A DNA stretch of 5,861 nucleotides, taken from the NCBI GenBank assembly GCA_964354375.1, contig CAYGZQ010000117.1, positions 1 to 5,861 of the forward strand, given 5' to 3'. Shown here one piece after another: positions 1 through 5,861 of the stretch (position 1 is its first letter; each line of letters starts with the position of its first letter). Both the position numbers and the translations under genes were made by a program. The notes under the pieces are model-generated. The model was given only the letters and a program-made list of their open reading frames with translations, searched no databases and had not been told where the DNA came from. This DNA is from CAYGZQ01 sp964354375 [NCBI: uncultured Planctomycetota bacterium]. Its GTDB lineage: Bacteria > JAJVIF01 > JAPKYR01.

Positions 1-124
1 CGGTGTCATATTGGTCGTTCCAGTGATTAAGTGGAATCAAGTGCCCTTCCTCAACCGAGTTAAACCGCACGATTATGAGGTTATAGCAATTCCGCCATGG
101 AGGCGTCCAGTTGCCGTCGACGTC
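1..124 (-). other. Open reading frame of uncertain status after the 440-residue gene, running off the window
   Basis: Downstream of the 440-residue gene one minus-strand frame (codons from 124 to 2) stays open for 41 codons. It reads like protein, beginning DVDGNWTPPWRNCYNLIIV and continuing with an HLIPLNHWND stretch. The other two frames stop within about 18 codons. Going upstream, the frame overlaps the end of the PKD gene and stops just before TTG codons at 181-176, so no convincing ATG or GTG start exists. It is not the frame of the GTG at 126. It may be the 5' part of a further gene, a frameshifted partner gene or chance. Confidence 0.2.
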
Positions 125-1445
125 ACTCGATGACGGGAATCGAGGCTTCCCAGTCGTCGGTTGCGCCGTCGTCGTCAACAACCGTCAGCTTCACCTCATA
201 GATTCCGGGATCGACGAATTCATGCTCTATTATTCCCGGCGAGCCCTGGAAGGTCTCGTCCGTGATCCCGTCGTTGTTCCAGTCCGCCTGAATCTCAACG
301 ATATTGCCGTCGCAGTCAGATGAGTAATTCAGGAAATTCACGGTCAACGGAGCCTGTCCCGCTGGAGGTACCGGGTCGAAACGACCGACTGGAGGGGCGT
401 TTGCGCTTGTCTCATATGCGAATAGTTCCTCGGAAACCTTATCTATGCCAACCAGGCGGATCGTTGACGAATTCGAAGGATAAGCCACTGCAACCAGGAT
501 CTGCCTATCCGGGAATTCGTGAATTACGGCGGGTTGGGGATCGTCCGGATCACATATCATCCAGAGCCTGCTGCTTGAGCTGGTGCTGCCCTGACGCAGG
601 TCAAAGGTCCAGCCAAACCATTTCCCTGTCACTGGCTCGTAGCAGGAGCCTCTTACCGCATCAGGAAAGGTAAACCACTCGAACGTGGTCGAACCATTCT
701 GCAGATCGTACACGGTTAGTCCGTTGATCAACGACTCAAAGCCAGGAGGCCCCAGTTCCAAGCCCATGTTCTCAATTAGAAGCTTGCCTCCAGCAGGAAT
801 GAAGCGAACGGGCTGTAGTCCTGCATGGATTTCCTCCAATACACTGAGATCCGTTGGGTCAAGACGCAGTATCCGCGAGTATAACCATGGATCCGGAGGT
901 TCGCCCATCTCAGCCCTTAGGGTGCCGACGAGTATACTGCCATCAAGCGGTGATTCACACGCAGCGGGCCAAGCTCCAGTCTCTATCGTGCCCTGCAAGG
1001 TCAAGGAAATGGGAGAAAAGCGTTCAAGGTAGCCATAATCAGCTGCTGGATTCTGACTGACTGCGTATACGTCTCCATTGCTGTGGCAGATAACACCCAT
1101 GACGATTCCAGCAACGTTCGACTGGCTCACCTGCTGGCCGGTGCTTGAGGCATAGCATCGAACATACGACATTCCGGCATCGGGATCATTGATCCCCAGG
1201 TACAGATACAGGCCATCGCTGCTGAAGGCCATCCCGTACGGCGTGCCGTTTATAGGATAGCTCGCCTCCAGTTCCAGCGTTGCGGGGTAGTACACGCGCA
1301 AACCGCCAGGCTGCCCACAGGTCGCCCATATCTGATCAAGCTGAGGCCGTATCAACAATTCATAGAGAACGGGCGGCTCCGCTCTGCTCTCAATCGGGGT
1401 GCAAAGGATCGCTAACACAGCTATGATTGTCAAGAAAGATCTCAT
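123..1445 (-). CDS. Secreted beta-propeller plus PKD-domain protein, 440 residues
   Basis: With the start at 1445 the protein opens with a classic Sec signal peptide: MRSF, a hydrophobic core through residue 14, and a S-R-A/E cleavage site near 22. The Cys15 context (AILC) is not a proper lipobox, so this is not a likely lipoprotein. Residues 25-348 show propeller-type repeats: 'GLRVYYPATLELEASYPI', 'GMAFSSDGLYLYLG', 'YLERFSPISLTLQGTI', 'ILRLDPTDLSVLEEI' and 'GLTVYDLQNGSTTFEWF'. These resemble YVTN/lactonase-like blades that report a value then compare it. Residues 350-440 are a PKD domain with DWNNDGITDETF (388-399), a DxNxDG loop that may bind calcium, and a closing TVVDDDGATDDW. The architecture equals that of the 490-residue protein, but the two share no obvious DNA identity, so this is an older paralog. 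Its stop also sits in a GTGA (126-123). Confidence 0.9.
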   Translation of the reverse strand: MRSFLTIIAVLAILCTPIESRAEPPVLYELLIRPQLDQIWATCGQPGGLRVYYPATLELEASYPINGTPYGMAFSSDGLYLYLGINDPDAGMSYVRCYASSTGQQVSQSNVAGIVMGVICHSNGDVYAVSQNPAADYGYLERFSPISLTLQGTIETGAWPAACESPLDGSILVGTLRAEMGEPPDPWLYSRILRLDPTDLSVLEEIHAGLQPVRFIPAGGKLLIENMGLELGPPGFESLINGLTVYDLQNGSTTFEWFTFPDAVRGSCYEPVTGKWFGWTFDLRQGSTSSSSRLWMICDPDDPQPAVIHEFPDRQILVAVAYPSNSSTIRLVGIDKVSEELFAYETSANAPPVGRFDPVPPAGQAPLTVNFLNYSSDCDGNIVEIQADWNNDGITDETFQGSPGIIEHEFVDPGIYEVKLTVVDDDGATDDWEASIPVIE

Positions 1446-1452
1446 GGTATCG

Positions 1453-1460
1453 CTCTCCTT
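1453..1460 (-). promoter_or_regulatory. Ribosome binding site AAGGAGAG
   Basis: AAGGAGAG ends 7 nt before the ATG at 1445. It decides the start: an in-frame ATG at 1469 would put this site inside the gene and add eight polar residues ahead of the signal peptide. Confidence 0.8.
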
Positions 1461-1470
1461 GGATTGCATT

Positions 1471-1527
1471 TTACGTTCCGCTGCTCGGTTGAGTGACCAC
1501 TGCAGCGTAATGGTCCATGTTCTTCAT
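1471..1527 (-). other. Possible 18-codon small ORF in the leader of the 440-residue gene
   Basis: The 154-nt gap between the 114- and 440-residue genes contains ATG AAG AAC ATG ... TAA, encoding MKNMDHYAAVVTQPSSGT. A purine-rich GAGGAGGGG at 1545-1537 lies 9 nt before this ATG, or 6 nt before an in-frame GTG at 1530. The stop ends 25 nt before the ATG of the downstream gene. It could be a translated leader, a decayed gene end or chance. I see no strong promoter, hairpin-plus-T terminator or other element in the rest of the gap. Confidence 0.15.
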
Positions 1528-1599
1528 CACGAATCAGCCCCTCCTCGGCCGGCGGCCCCATGGCAAATCAGGCGGCAATCTCCCGGCTTGATTGACTGC

Positions 1600-1944
1600 T
1601 CATATTATATCGACATCTACATACACCGTACAAGTCATTTCCGAGCCGTCGTTGTCGGACAGGCGCAGCATGACGGGGCCGTGGTAGGAGGCGGTGTAGG
1701 AGTGCGTGGGATTGTCCGGGTCGCCGGTGTAGGCATCGTCGACCGCCTCGCCGTAGAGGCCGTCGCTGTCAATGGGAAGCCGCATGGGTACGATCTCCTC
1801 ACCGACCGGCACGGGCCAATATTCTTCAGTGAGCTCGTCGGCGGCGTACGGGCCGACATCGCAGTAGAAAAGGTGCTCAGCCATTTCGTCGTCCGCGTAG
1901 TTCTGCCAACCAAGAAGCGCTTTGTAGAGGCCACCGAGCTTCAC
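1600..1944 (-). CDS. 114-residue chimeric small protein: N-terminus of the 723-residue paralog joined to a PKD C-terminal half
   Basis: Residues 1-58 match the start of the 723-residue protein at about 48/58 identities, including WQNYADDEMAE and DELTEEYWPVPVGE. Residues 61-114 instead match the end of the 490-residue protein's PKD domain at about 31/54. They share DGLYGEAVDD exactly, then drift to a distinct tail ending in VDVDII. The whole can be read as one diverged PKD/Ig-like domain in which the usual WDFDGDG strand is replaced by an inserted VPVGEEIVPMRLP segment. There is no signal peptide, although Cys28 and Cys105 and the PKD fold suggest an extracytoplasmic protein. The GTG start overlaps the preceding stop, as in the longer paralog. 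It is either a genuine small single-domain protein or the remnant of a 723-like gene after deletion. The intact frame and stop argue against old decay. Confidence 0.65.
   Translation of the reverse strand: MKLGGLYKALLGWQNYADDEMAEHLFYCDVGPYAADELTEEYWPVPVGEEIVPMRLPIDSDGLYGEAVDDAYTGDPDNPTHSYTASYHGPVMLRLSDNDGSEMTCTVYVDVDII
1724..1772. repeat. Short direct repeat, copy 1, in the 114-residue gene
   Basis: These 49 bp match 2065-2113 at 46/49 positions and encode the DGLYGEAVDDAYTG part of a PKD loop. The match stops exactly where the long repeat begins (1773). Confidence 0.8.
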
Positions 1945-1964
1945 TGGATGGTCACGCTCACCTC
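1941..1964 (-). promoter_or_regulatory. Second GTGA stop/start overlap with SD-like GAGGTGAG
   Basis: GTGA at 1944-1941 joins the stop of the 490-residue gene to the start of the 114-residue gene. GAGGTGAG at 1964-1957 lies 12 nt upstream. This is the paralogous copy of the site at 5617-5640 and is preserved base for base in both the overlap and the SD-like octamer. Confidence 0.6.
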
Positions 1965-3413
1965 TACCTCGCAGATCGACTCTCCACCGCGGCCATCGGA
2001 GACCTTGAGGTATACATAGCCGCGGTAGTTTTCAGTGTATGCGTGAGTCGGAGCGACCGAAGGGCCGGTGTAGGAGTCGTCGACCGCCTCGCCGTAGAGG
2101 CCGTCGCCGTCAAAGTCCCATTCGTACGCAAGCTCATCGCACGGGTCGGGATCGTAGGAAGGAGTCGCGTTGAATTCGATCAAGGCGGGGGACAGACCGA
2201 CGTATGGCATGGTGGTCAACAGCTCCAGAGCACAAATCGGGGGATGGTTGACCCACTCGAAGATGTATATCTTGCGGAATAGCCCATCCGTCACCATGAC
2301 CCGACCGTCGTCAAGCTCGTAGATGTACTCGGGGTCGAAATGGTCAGGAGTTCCAATAGCGCTGTCAACATACATGCCATTGAAATCTGTGACAATCAGG
2401 CGGGGATCGGTGAAGTCGAAATTCATGTCCTGCATGAGCGCGAGGTAAAACAGGTCAGGACACAGCTCGCTCCTGAAAGCATGCTTGACGCCATGTTCTC
2501 TTCCGTAGGAATCGGGCGTAGGGAAAGTCTTCGTCACAGAACCGGTCTCCGGATCGATGAGCCAAACCGAATCCAGGAACTTAGGATCGTCGAAATCCGA
2601 GTTCAGCATCGCGTTCAGTAGCCCCACAGTCGATTCATCCCACTGGACAAAGTCATTTGTTCCGGCCCATACAAAACCACCACTTGGTATTTGGGCAACC
2701 TTTGTGAATGTGTCCAGAGAGACAATATCGGTGGTGCTCTTCACCTCAGCCTGATCGTCCTCATACTCGATCCAGTATCCCTTTGCGCATGAAACCAGTA
2801 GCATGCAGTCATTCCACAGAAAGATCGTCTCGGGCCACGCCCGAACGGAGCATGTGCGCAGAACGCTGCCCGAGGCAATATCGATTTCTACTGCAAGGCC
2901 GCTGTTCTCAGAAGCTTCTTCGGGTGAATCGTTTTGGATCTCAGTAGTCAGCACGGTGCCGTACAGGCGCTCCTCATCAGGGGAGATCGTAATGGCATGC
3001 AAACCGTATTCCCATGGCAAGTCAATGGTGTCGATGTACTGTCGCGAAGCGCAGTCAAAAATCGCTATTCCCGCTTCTAAAGGATTCGGGGGGTCCGCCT
3101 GGTACGTGCAGTATATGTAACCTGCCGATGTCGGACCCGCGGCATCAATCACCTTGTATTGCGGGTACATCTCCGTTCCCCATAGTCCAGGCTGCTCCTC
3201 AGTCACGCAGAGCAAGCCGGAAAGCCAGCCAGTGATCCAATAGCAGTCGTTCTCGGCATCCGGAAGTATGCGGCCCGGTTTTATGTCGAGACTCAAATCT
3301 TCCGTGACAACCAGTTCTGCCTTCACAGGAGCTAAGAAAACCAGGGTGGTGAGAAAGGACAGCGGCAGCAATGACAAGAACACCACCATTCTCTCAACTT
3401 GCTTCGCATGCAT
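1941..3413 (-). CDS. Secreted beta-propeller plus PKD-domain protein, 490 residues
   Basis: Residues 1-32 form a Sec signal peptide: a basic start (HAKQVER), a long hydrophobic core and a V-K-A/E cleavage site near 32. Residues 40-388 show the repeated strand patterns of a WD40/YVTN-like or quinoprotein-like beta-propeller, for example 'IAIFDCASRQYIDTIDLP', 'AITISPDEERLYGTVL', 'VWLIDPETGSVTKTF' and 'EYIYELDDGRVMVTDG'. The repeats are too diverged to count blades with confidence. Residues 390-490 are a PKD domain with the WDFDGDG loop at 432-438, possibly Ca-binding, and Cys425/Cys481 as a candidate disulfide. The protein is probably exported to the periplasm or surface; its role in binding or scaffolding is inferred from architecture only. 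It follows the 723-residue gene by 35 nt, and its TGA overlaps the next gene's GTG. The PKD-coding DNA is a near copy of that at 5617-5861. Confidence 0.9.
   Translation of the reverse strand: MHAKQVERMVVFLSLLPLSFLTTLVFLAPVKAELVVTEDLSLDIKPGRILPDAENDCYWITGWLSGLLCVTEEQPGLWGTEMYPQYKVIDAAGPTSAGYIYCTYQADPPNPLEAGIAIFDCASRQYIDTIDLPWEYGLHAITISPDEERLYGTVLTTEIQNDSPEEASENSGLAVEIDIASGSVLRTCSVRAWPETIFLWNDCMLLVSCAKGYWIEYEDDQAEVKSTTDIVSLDTFTKVAQIPSGGFVWAGTNDFVQWDESTVGLLNAMLNSDFDDPKFLDSVWLIDPETGSVTKTFPTPDSYGREHGVKHAFRSELCPDLFYLALMQDMNFDFTDPRLIVTDFNGMYVDSAIGTPDHFDPEYIYELDDGRVMVTDGLFRKIYIFEWVNHPPICALELLTTMPYVGLSPALIEFNATPSYDPDPCDELAYEWDFDGDGLYGEAVDDSYTGPSVAPTHAYTENYRGYVYLKVSDGRGGESICEVEVSVTIQ
2065..2113. repeat. 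Short direct repeat, copy 2, in the PKD domain of the 490-residue gene
   Basis: Partner of 1724-1772, at a distance of 341 bp in the same orientation. It encodes DGLYGEAVDDSYTG. The much lower similarity on both sides suggests local recombination or gene conversion rather than simple common descent of the whole domain. Confidence 0.8.
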
Positions 3414-3418
3414 TTCGA

Positions 3419-3425
3419 TCTCCTC
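3419..3425 (-). promoter_or_regulatory. Ribosome binding site GAGGAGA
   Basis: GAGGAGA sits 5 nt before the ATG at 3413 in the 35-nt gap after the 723-residue gene. It fixes the start of the 490-residue protein at the first Met rather than at Met9. Confidence 0.8.
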
Positions 3426-3448
3426 GGTCAGCCCATCTTGCCGACCAT

Positions 3449-5620
3449 TTACCGTCTTCTGGCTTTATAGTAATAGCTCTCGAGCTCGTTATCTGTGTCT
3501 TCGAGTATCCACATCCCATCTGTGGACACCGCACAGGCAGTGCTGACAAAACCACCATTGTTATCGGTGGTCCACGTGTTAATATACCAAATGGCGGCTT
3601 CCATCCACGCGATGACCACTTTCTCCTGTGGATAGCTGCCGCCGCTATAGGATAGATCCCAGTGCTCTTTTATGCGGATGTCTTCTGTGTCATAATCATC
3701 GAGCTTCGTAGTGAAGTTGTCCGCCAGCTCTTCCGCCCAGGCGTACGATCTCGGTTCTCCCTTGAAGCCGCAGACAGCCTTTATGCTCGTTGTGCCGGAG
3801 CCTATGATACATTCCCAATCATCGTACCCGTTCTTCACACCCTGTGGCTCGTCGTCAAGGTAGTATTGCCCATCATTGAGCGCGTCGCAGGTGTAGAGCA
3901 GCAGCCATTCAGTGTCGGAACCGGCGGGACATGCTTCCGCGAGCTCGTATGGTGTTATATTCACCGCACTTTGGGCCGGAGCACCTGGCTGAATCGGCCA
4001 GTCACCGAAGTCAAACACCCATGAATCCCGTGTGCAAGCAGGACACTCGAGTGGGGGCAGCGACCCTTCCTCGGATGGGCCTCCGTGAGCGAAAATGAAA
4101 GCGATGTCAGGGCGGCTTTGCACCGGTAAATGAGCAGTCTTCCGGTCTGCTTCGGCGACAATGACTTCCTGGCCGATTTCCAGGACGTTGTTCCTGTAAT
4201 TCTGTTGTCCATCGGCGCCGTTATACATATCCCAGGCAAAATAGCCTCTCAAGCCGTCGACCGCCTCGTCATCGTACCAGTCCTCACCGTACCAGAATGA
4301 ACCCACGAGCTTGGTCCACCGTGCCCCCGTCAAGGCACCCGGCAACCACCACGGAACATTGGGCGGATCATTGGCAACGAGGCGGGAGTAGTCGTGAAAT
4401 TCGTCGGCGTTCGAGACCCTCAGATATGGGGTGCCGAAGGCGACTTGGCCTTCCGAGGAAGCCATGAACTCGGTTATGCGAATGTTCTCAGGAATTCTCT
4501 CGGGAAGTTGGCCTATGCCCAGACCTTGATGATATATGTGATCCGCGCCTCGTCCGTATACGTATCGATTGACCGGGATCTCTCCGCAACCGAAGTCAGC
4601 AAGAATTGCGTTCAGTTGTGGGTCGGTGTTGGCAAGTTCGTACAGGAAGACTTGTATGGAAGCCTTTTCAGGAGCGTCCTCAGGAGCTTTCACCGACACG
4701 AGCAAGTCGTGACTCTCATACTGACCTTGCACGAGGGCATACAAATGCACCTCTTCACTTGAAGTCGGCCTGTCTACTACGTAACCGTCACCCTTGTCCC
4801 AACCCAGAGGCGAGCCAGCGCTCCTCCTCTTATCAGGAGGATCTTCATTCTCATCGTATTGGAAATAATCGTAATGGCATTCGTCATCCCAGAGACTGGG
4901 GTCCGGATAGCGGTCACCGCGAAACATTAGTTCGATTACGCGGGGATCCTCCACAAAGCAGTCATCGTGAAGTATGTCTCCACAGACGAGCAGCTCTGCG
5001 CGCACCTGGAACTCGTGATCCTTGAGTAGCACGGTGAAAGACGGTCCAGTCCAGGATTCCTGCGTTATGACGCTCTCGAACTCGCTGTTCTCGTACGCTT
5101 CCTTGTCAAGCTCGTTCCATCCTCCCTGGCCGTCTGCGTCCAGAACATACCACTCGATCAGTCCTTGGACTTGGGTTTGGTCAAGTAACTCATCAACGCC
5201 GGTCATCGCGGCCTCGAATTCGATCGTCTCGTCGGGTGAGAACTGACACCTGTCGTCCGGAGTCTCCCCGCAACCGGACGGCTCGACTATTTCCAGCTCC
5301 GGGATGGCGGTGATGAACTCCGGGCTCCGACGCCAGTTGTTGACATCGTCCGTGACCCTGAGACGGAAGCTCGAGATATCGCCGTTCAGCAGAGCGCAAT
5401 CCACCGGAAGAATCCACACGGAGAACTCGCCCCTTTCGTCCCCATCGGTCGGAAGCCGCATGGGTACGATCTGCTCGCCGACCGGCACAGGCCAATATTC
5501 CTCTGTGAGCTCATCGGGGGCGTAGGGGCTGACATCAGCGTAGAAAAGATTCTCAGCCATTTCGTCATCCGCGTAGTTCTGCCAACCGACAAGCGCTTTG
5601 TAGACGGCACCGGGCTTCAC
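3449..5620 (-). CDS. 723-residue cysteine-rich protein: Ig/PKD-like N-terminus and caspase-fold-like (DUF6345/CHAT-like) C-terminus
   Basis: Residues 1-58 are about 48/58 identical to the 114-residue protein at 1600-1944. Residues 27-100 read as a diverged Ig/PKD domain (DELTEEYW, DGDERGEF, FRLRVTDD). Residues 110-230 contain two C-x7-C loops (117/125 and 213/221), CGETPDDRC and CGDILHDDC. In the C-terminal third a hydrophobic strand leads to His-Gly (IAFIFAHGG, 506-514) and a second leads to Cys578 (EWLLLYTCDAL, 571-581). CGFKGE (617-622) and AWMEAAIWY (671-679) follow. The order HG, then hydrophobic strand plus Cys, is that of clan CD/caspase-fold peptidases and of DUF6345-like proteins, so a His512/Cys578 dyad is possible. 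That family call is from memory of motifs, not a search. A CPAC (526-529) could bind metal or form a disulfide. No signal peptide or membrane segment is visible. The GTG start is chosen because it overlaps the upstream stop and because the paralogous gene has the same start. The next gene begins 35 nt downstream. Confidence 0.85.
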   Translation of the reverse strand: MKPGAVYKALVGWQNYADDEMAENLFYADVSPYAPDELTEEYWPVPVGEQIVPMRLPTDGDERGEFSVWILPVDCALLNGDISSFRLRVTDDVNNWRRSPEFITAIPELEIVEPSGCGETPDDRCQFSPDETIEFEAAMTGVDELLDQTQVQGLIEWYVLDADGQGGWNELDKEAYENSEFESVITQESWTGPSFTVLLKDHEFQVRAELLVCGDILHDDCFVEDPRVIELMFRGDRYPDPSLWDDECHYDYFQYDENEDPPDKRRSAGSPLGWDKGDGYVVDRPTSSEEVHLYALVQGQYESHDLLVSVKAPEDAPEKASIQVFLYELANTDPQLNAILADFGCGEIPVNRYVYGRGADHIYHQGLGIGQLPERIPENIRITEFMASSEGQVAFGTPYLRVSNADEFHDYSRLVANDPPNVPWWLPGALTGARWTKLVGSFWYGEDWYDDEAVDGLRGYFAWDMYNGADGQQNYRNNVLEIGQEVIVAEADRKTAHLPVQSRPDIAFIFAHGGPSEEGSLPPLECPACTRDSWVFDFGDWPIQPGAPAQSAVNITPYELAEACPAGSDTEWLLLYTCDALNDGQYYLDDEPQGVKNGYDDWECIIGSGTTSIKAVCGFKGEPRSYAWAEELADNFTTKLDDYDTEDIRIKEHWDLSYSGGSYPQEKVVIAWMEAAIWYINTWTTDNNGGFVSTACAVSTDGMWILEDTDNELESYYYKARRR

Positions 5621-5640
5621 TCGATGGTCACGCTCACCTC
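5617..5640 (-). promoter_or_regulatory. GTGA stop/start overlap with upstream SD-like GAGGTGAG
   Basis: The sequence GTGA at 5620-5617 carries the GTG start of the 723-residue gene and the TGA stop of the PKD gene before it. A GAGGTGAG at 5640-5633 lies inside the end of the upstream gene, 12 nt before the GTG. That is a longer spacing than usual, so translational coupling (termination followed by reinitiation) is the likelier way to start. The same arrangement recurs at 1941-1964. Confidence 0.6.
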
Positions 5641-5861
5641 TACCCCGCAGATCGACTCTCCATCGCGGCCATCGGAGACCTTGAGGTATACATAGCCGCG
5701 GTAGTTTTCAGTGTATGCGTGAGTCGGAGCGACCGAAGGGCCGGTGTAGGCGTCATCGACAGGTTCGCCGAAGACGTGATCGCCGTCGAAGTCCCACTCG
5801 TAGGTCAGCTCATCGCACGGATCGGGATCGTAGGAAGGAGTCGCGTCGAATTCGATCGGGG
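5617..5861 (-). CDS. C-terminal fragment of a PKD-domain (probably propeller-PKD) secreted protein; 5' end outside the window
   Basis: Translating the minus strand from the window edge gives 80 residues ending at a TGA (5619-5617). The fragment is most of one PKD domain: a 'PSYDPDPCDELTYEWDFDGD' stretch, a 'DDAYTGPSVAPTHAYT' segment, a 'YVYLKVSDG' strand and a closing 'VEVSVTIE'. It is near-identical to residues 411-490 of the protein encoded at 1941-3413, differing mainly around 'HVFGEPVDDA' versus 'GLYGEAVDDS'. By that paralogy the missing N-terminus is probably a signal peptide plus beta-propeller, but this is inference. Two cysteines (in DPCDEL and SICGVEV) are shared with the paralog and could form a disulfide. 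Its stop codon overlaps the GTG start of the next gene by four bases. PKD domains are Ig-like folds found mostly in extracellular proteins, where they act as spacers or binding modules. Confidence 0.85.
   Translation of the reverse strand, partial: PIEFDATPSYDPDPCDELTYEWDFDGDHVFGEPVDDAYTGPSVAPTHAYTENYRGYVYLKVSDGRDGESICGVEVSVTIE

Larger units (their letters stand above)
1773..2185. repeat. Long direct repeat, copy 1 (PKD end of the 490-residue gene plus start of the 114-residue gene)
   Basis: This stretch aligns without indels to 5449-5861 at a constant offset of 3676 bp. It covers the last part of a PKD gene, the GTGA junction and the first ~57 codons of the following gene. An 87-bp block at 1988-2074 is perfectly identical to 5664-5750. 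It is a gene-duplication repeat rather than a mobile element: I see no terminal inverted repeats or transposase. Confidence 0.9.
5449..5861. repeat. Long direct repeat, copy 2 (partial PKD gene plus start of the 723-residue gene)
   Basis: This is the partner of 1773-2185. It is cut by the window edge, so the true repeat may extend further into the upstream gene. Similarity ends abruptly at 5449 on the other side, inside codons of the 723-residue gene near residue 57. Confidence 0.9.

Noticed and set aside
1399-1405. Lipoprotein lipobox in the 440-residue signal peptide (AILC)
   Set aside because: The residue before Cys is Leu, not Gly/Ala/Ser, and a good signal peptidase I site follows at S-R-A.
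1446-1469. Start of the 440-residue protein at the ATG at 1469 (448 residues)
   Set aside because: The ribosome site AAGGAGAG would fall inside the gene, and the signal peptide begins naturally at the ATG at 1445.
1541-1599. Hairpin or terminator in the gap before the 440-residue gene
   Set aside because: Only short GC-rich self-complementary pieces (GGCC, and a CAATC/GATTG pair with a 9-nt loop) are present, with no T-run after them.
1399-2019. A 206-codon open frame on the plus strand
   Set aside because: It lies opposite the 114-residue gene and the start of the 440-residue gene, its product has low-complexity Val/Gly runs, and it mirrors minus-strand codons that have paralog support. 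The other plus-strand open frames are shadows for the same reason.
5617-5710. Programmed -1 frameshift fusing the PKD protein to the 723-residue protein
   Set aside because: The downstream frame is open only back to a TGA at 5710-5708 inside the PKD domain, and in that overlap I see no canonical X XXY YYZ slippery heptamer. A slip there would also destroy the last PKD strands. Reinitiation at GTGA is simpler.

Overview
The window is 5.9 kb of bacterial-looking DNA, probably Gram-negative and uncultured or environmental. Every gene I can support reads on the minus strand, so transcription runs from high to low coordinates. Coding density is high and GC is moderate. Shine-Dalgarno sites are clear where genes are not overlapped, and two proteins carry Sec signal peptides. 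The mix of large secreted beta-propeller proteins with C-terminal PKD (Ig-like) domains and acidic Dx(D/N)xDG loops is typical of poorly characterised environmental phyla. I cannot name the organism, and no RNA gene, transposase, CRISPR array or housekeeping gene anchors it.

Layout in order of transcription: (1) 5861-5617, the C-terminal 80 residues of a PKD protein whose start lies outside the window. (2) 5620-3449, a 723-residue cysteine-rich protein with a diverged Ig/PKD-like N-terminus and a C-terminal region carrying a His-Gly / Cys arrangement like caspase-fold (clan CD, CHAT/DUF6345-like) proteins. (3) 3413-1941, a 490-residue secreted propeller plus PKD protein. (4) 1944-1600, a 114-residue protein whose N-terminal half copies the start of gene 2 and whose C-terminal half is PKD-like. 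(5) 1445-123, a 440-residue secreted propeller plus PKD protein. (6) 124-1, an open frame running off the window, of uncertain status.

The organising principle is a tandemly duplicated two-gene unit: a propeller/PKD gene whose stop codon overlaps, as GTGA, the start of a second gene lacking a signal peptide. The gene 1/gene 2 junction and the gene 3/gene 4 junction are the same 413 bp of sequence, 3676 bp apart, colinear without indels and containing 87 bp of perfect identity. Gene 4 looks recombinant: its match to gene 2 stops at 1773 and a separate near-identical match to the PKD of gene 3 begins at 1772.

Genes 1 to 4 are probably one operon, with gaps of -4, +35 and -4 nt. Gene 5 follows after 154 nt that hold a good ribosome site and a possible 18-codon small ORF, but no convincing promoter or terminator. 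The likely setting is the cell surface or periplasm: propellers and PKD domains suggest adhesion or scaffolding, and the gene 2 C-terminus may be a protease-like enzyme. No function is proven by sequence alone.
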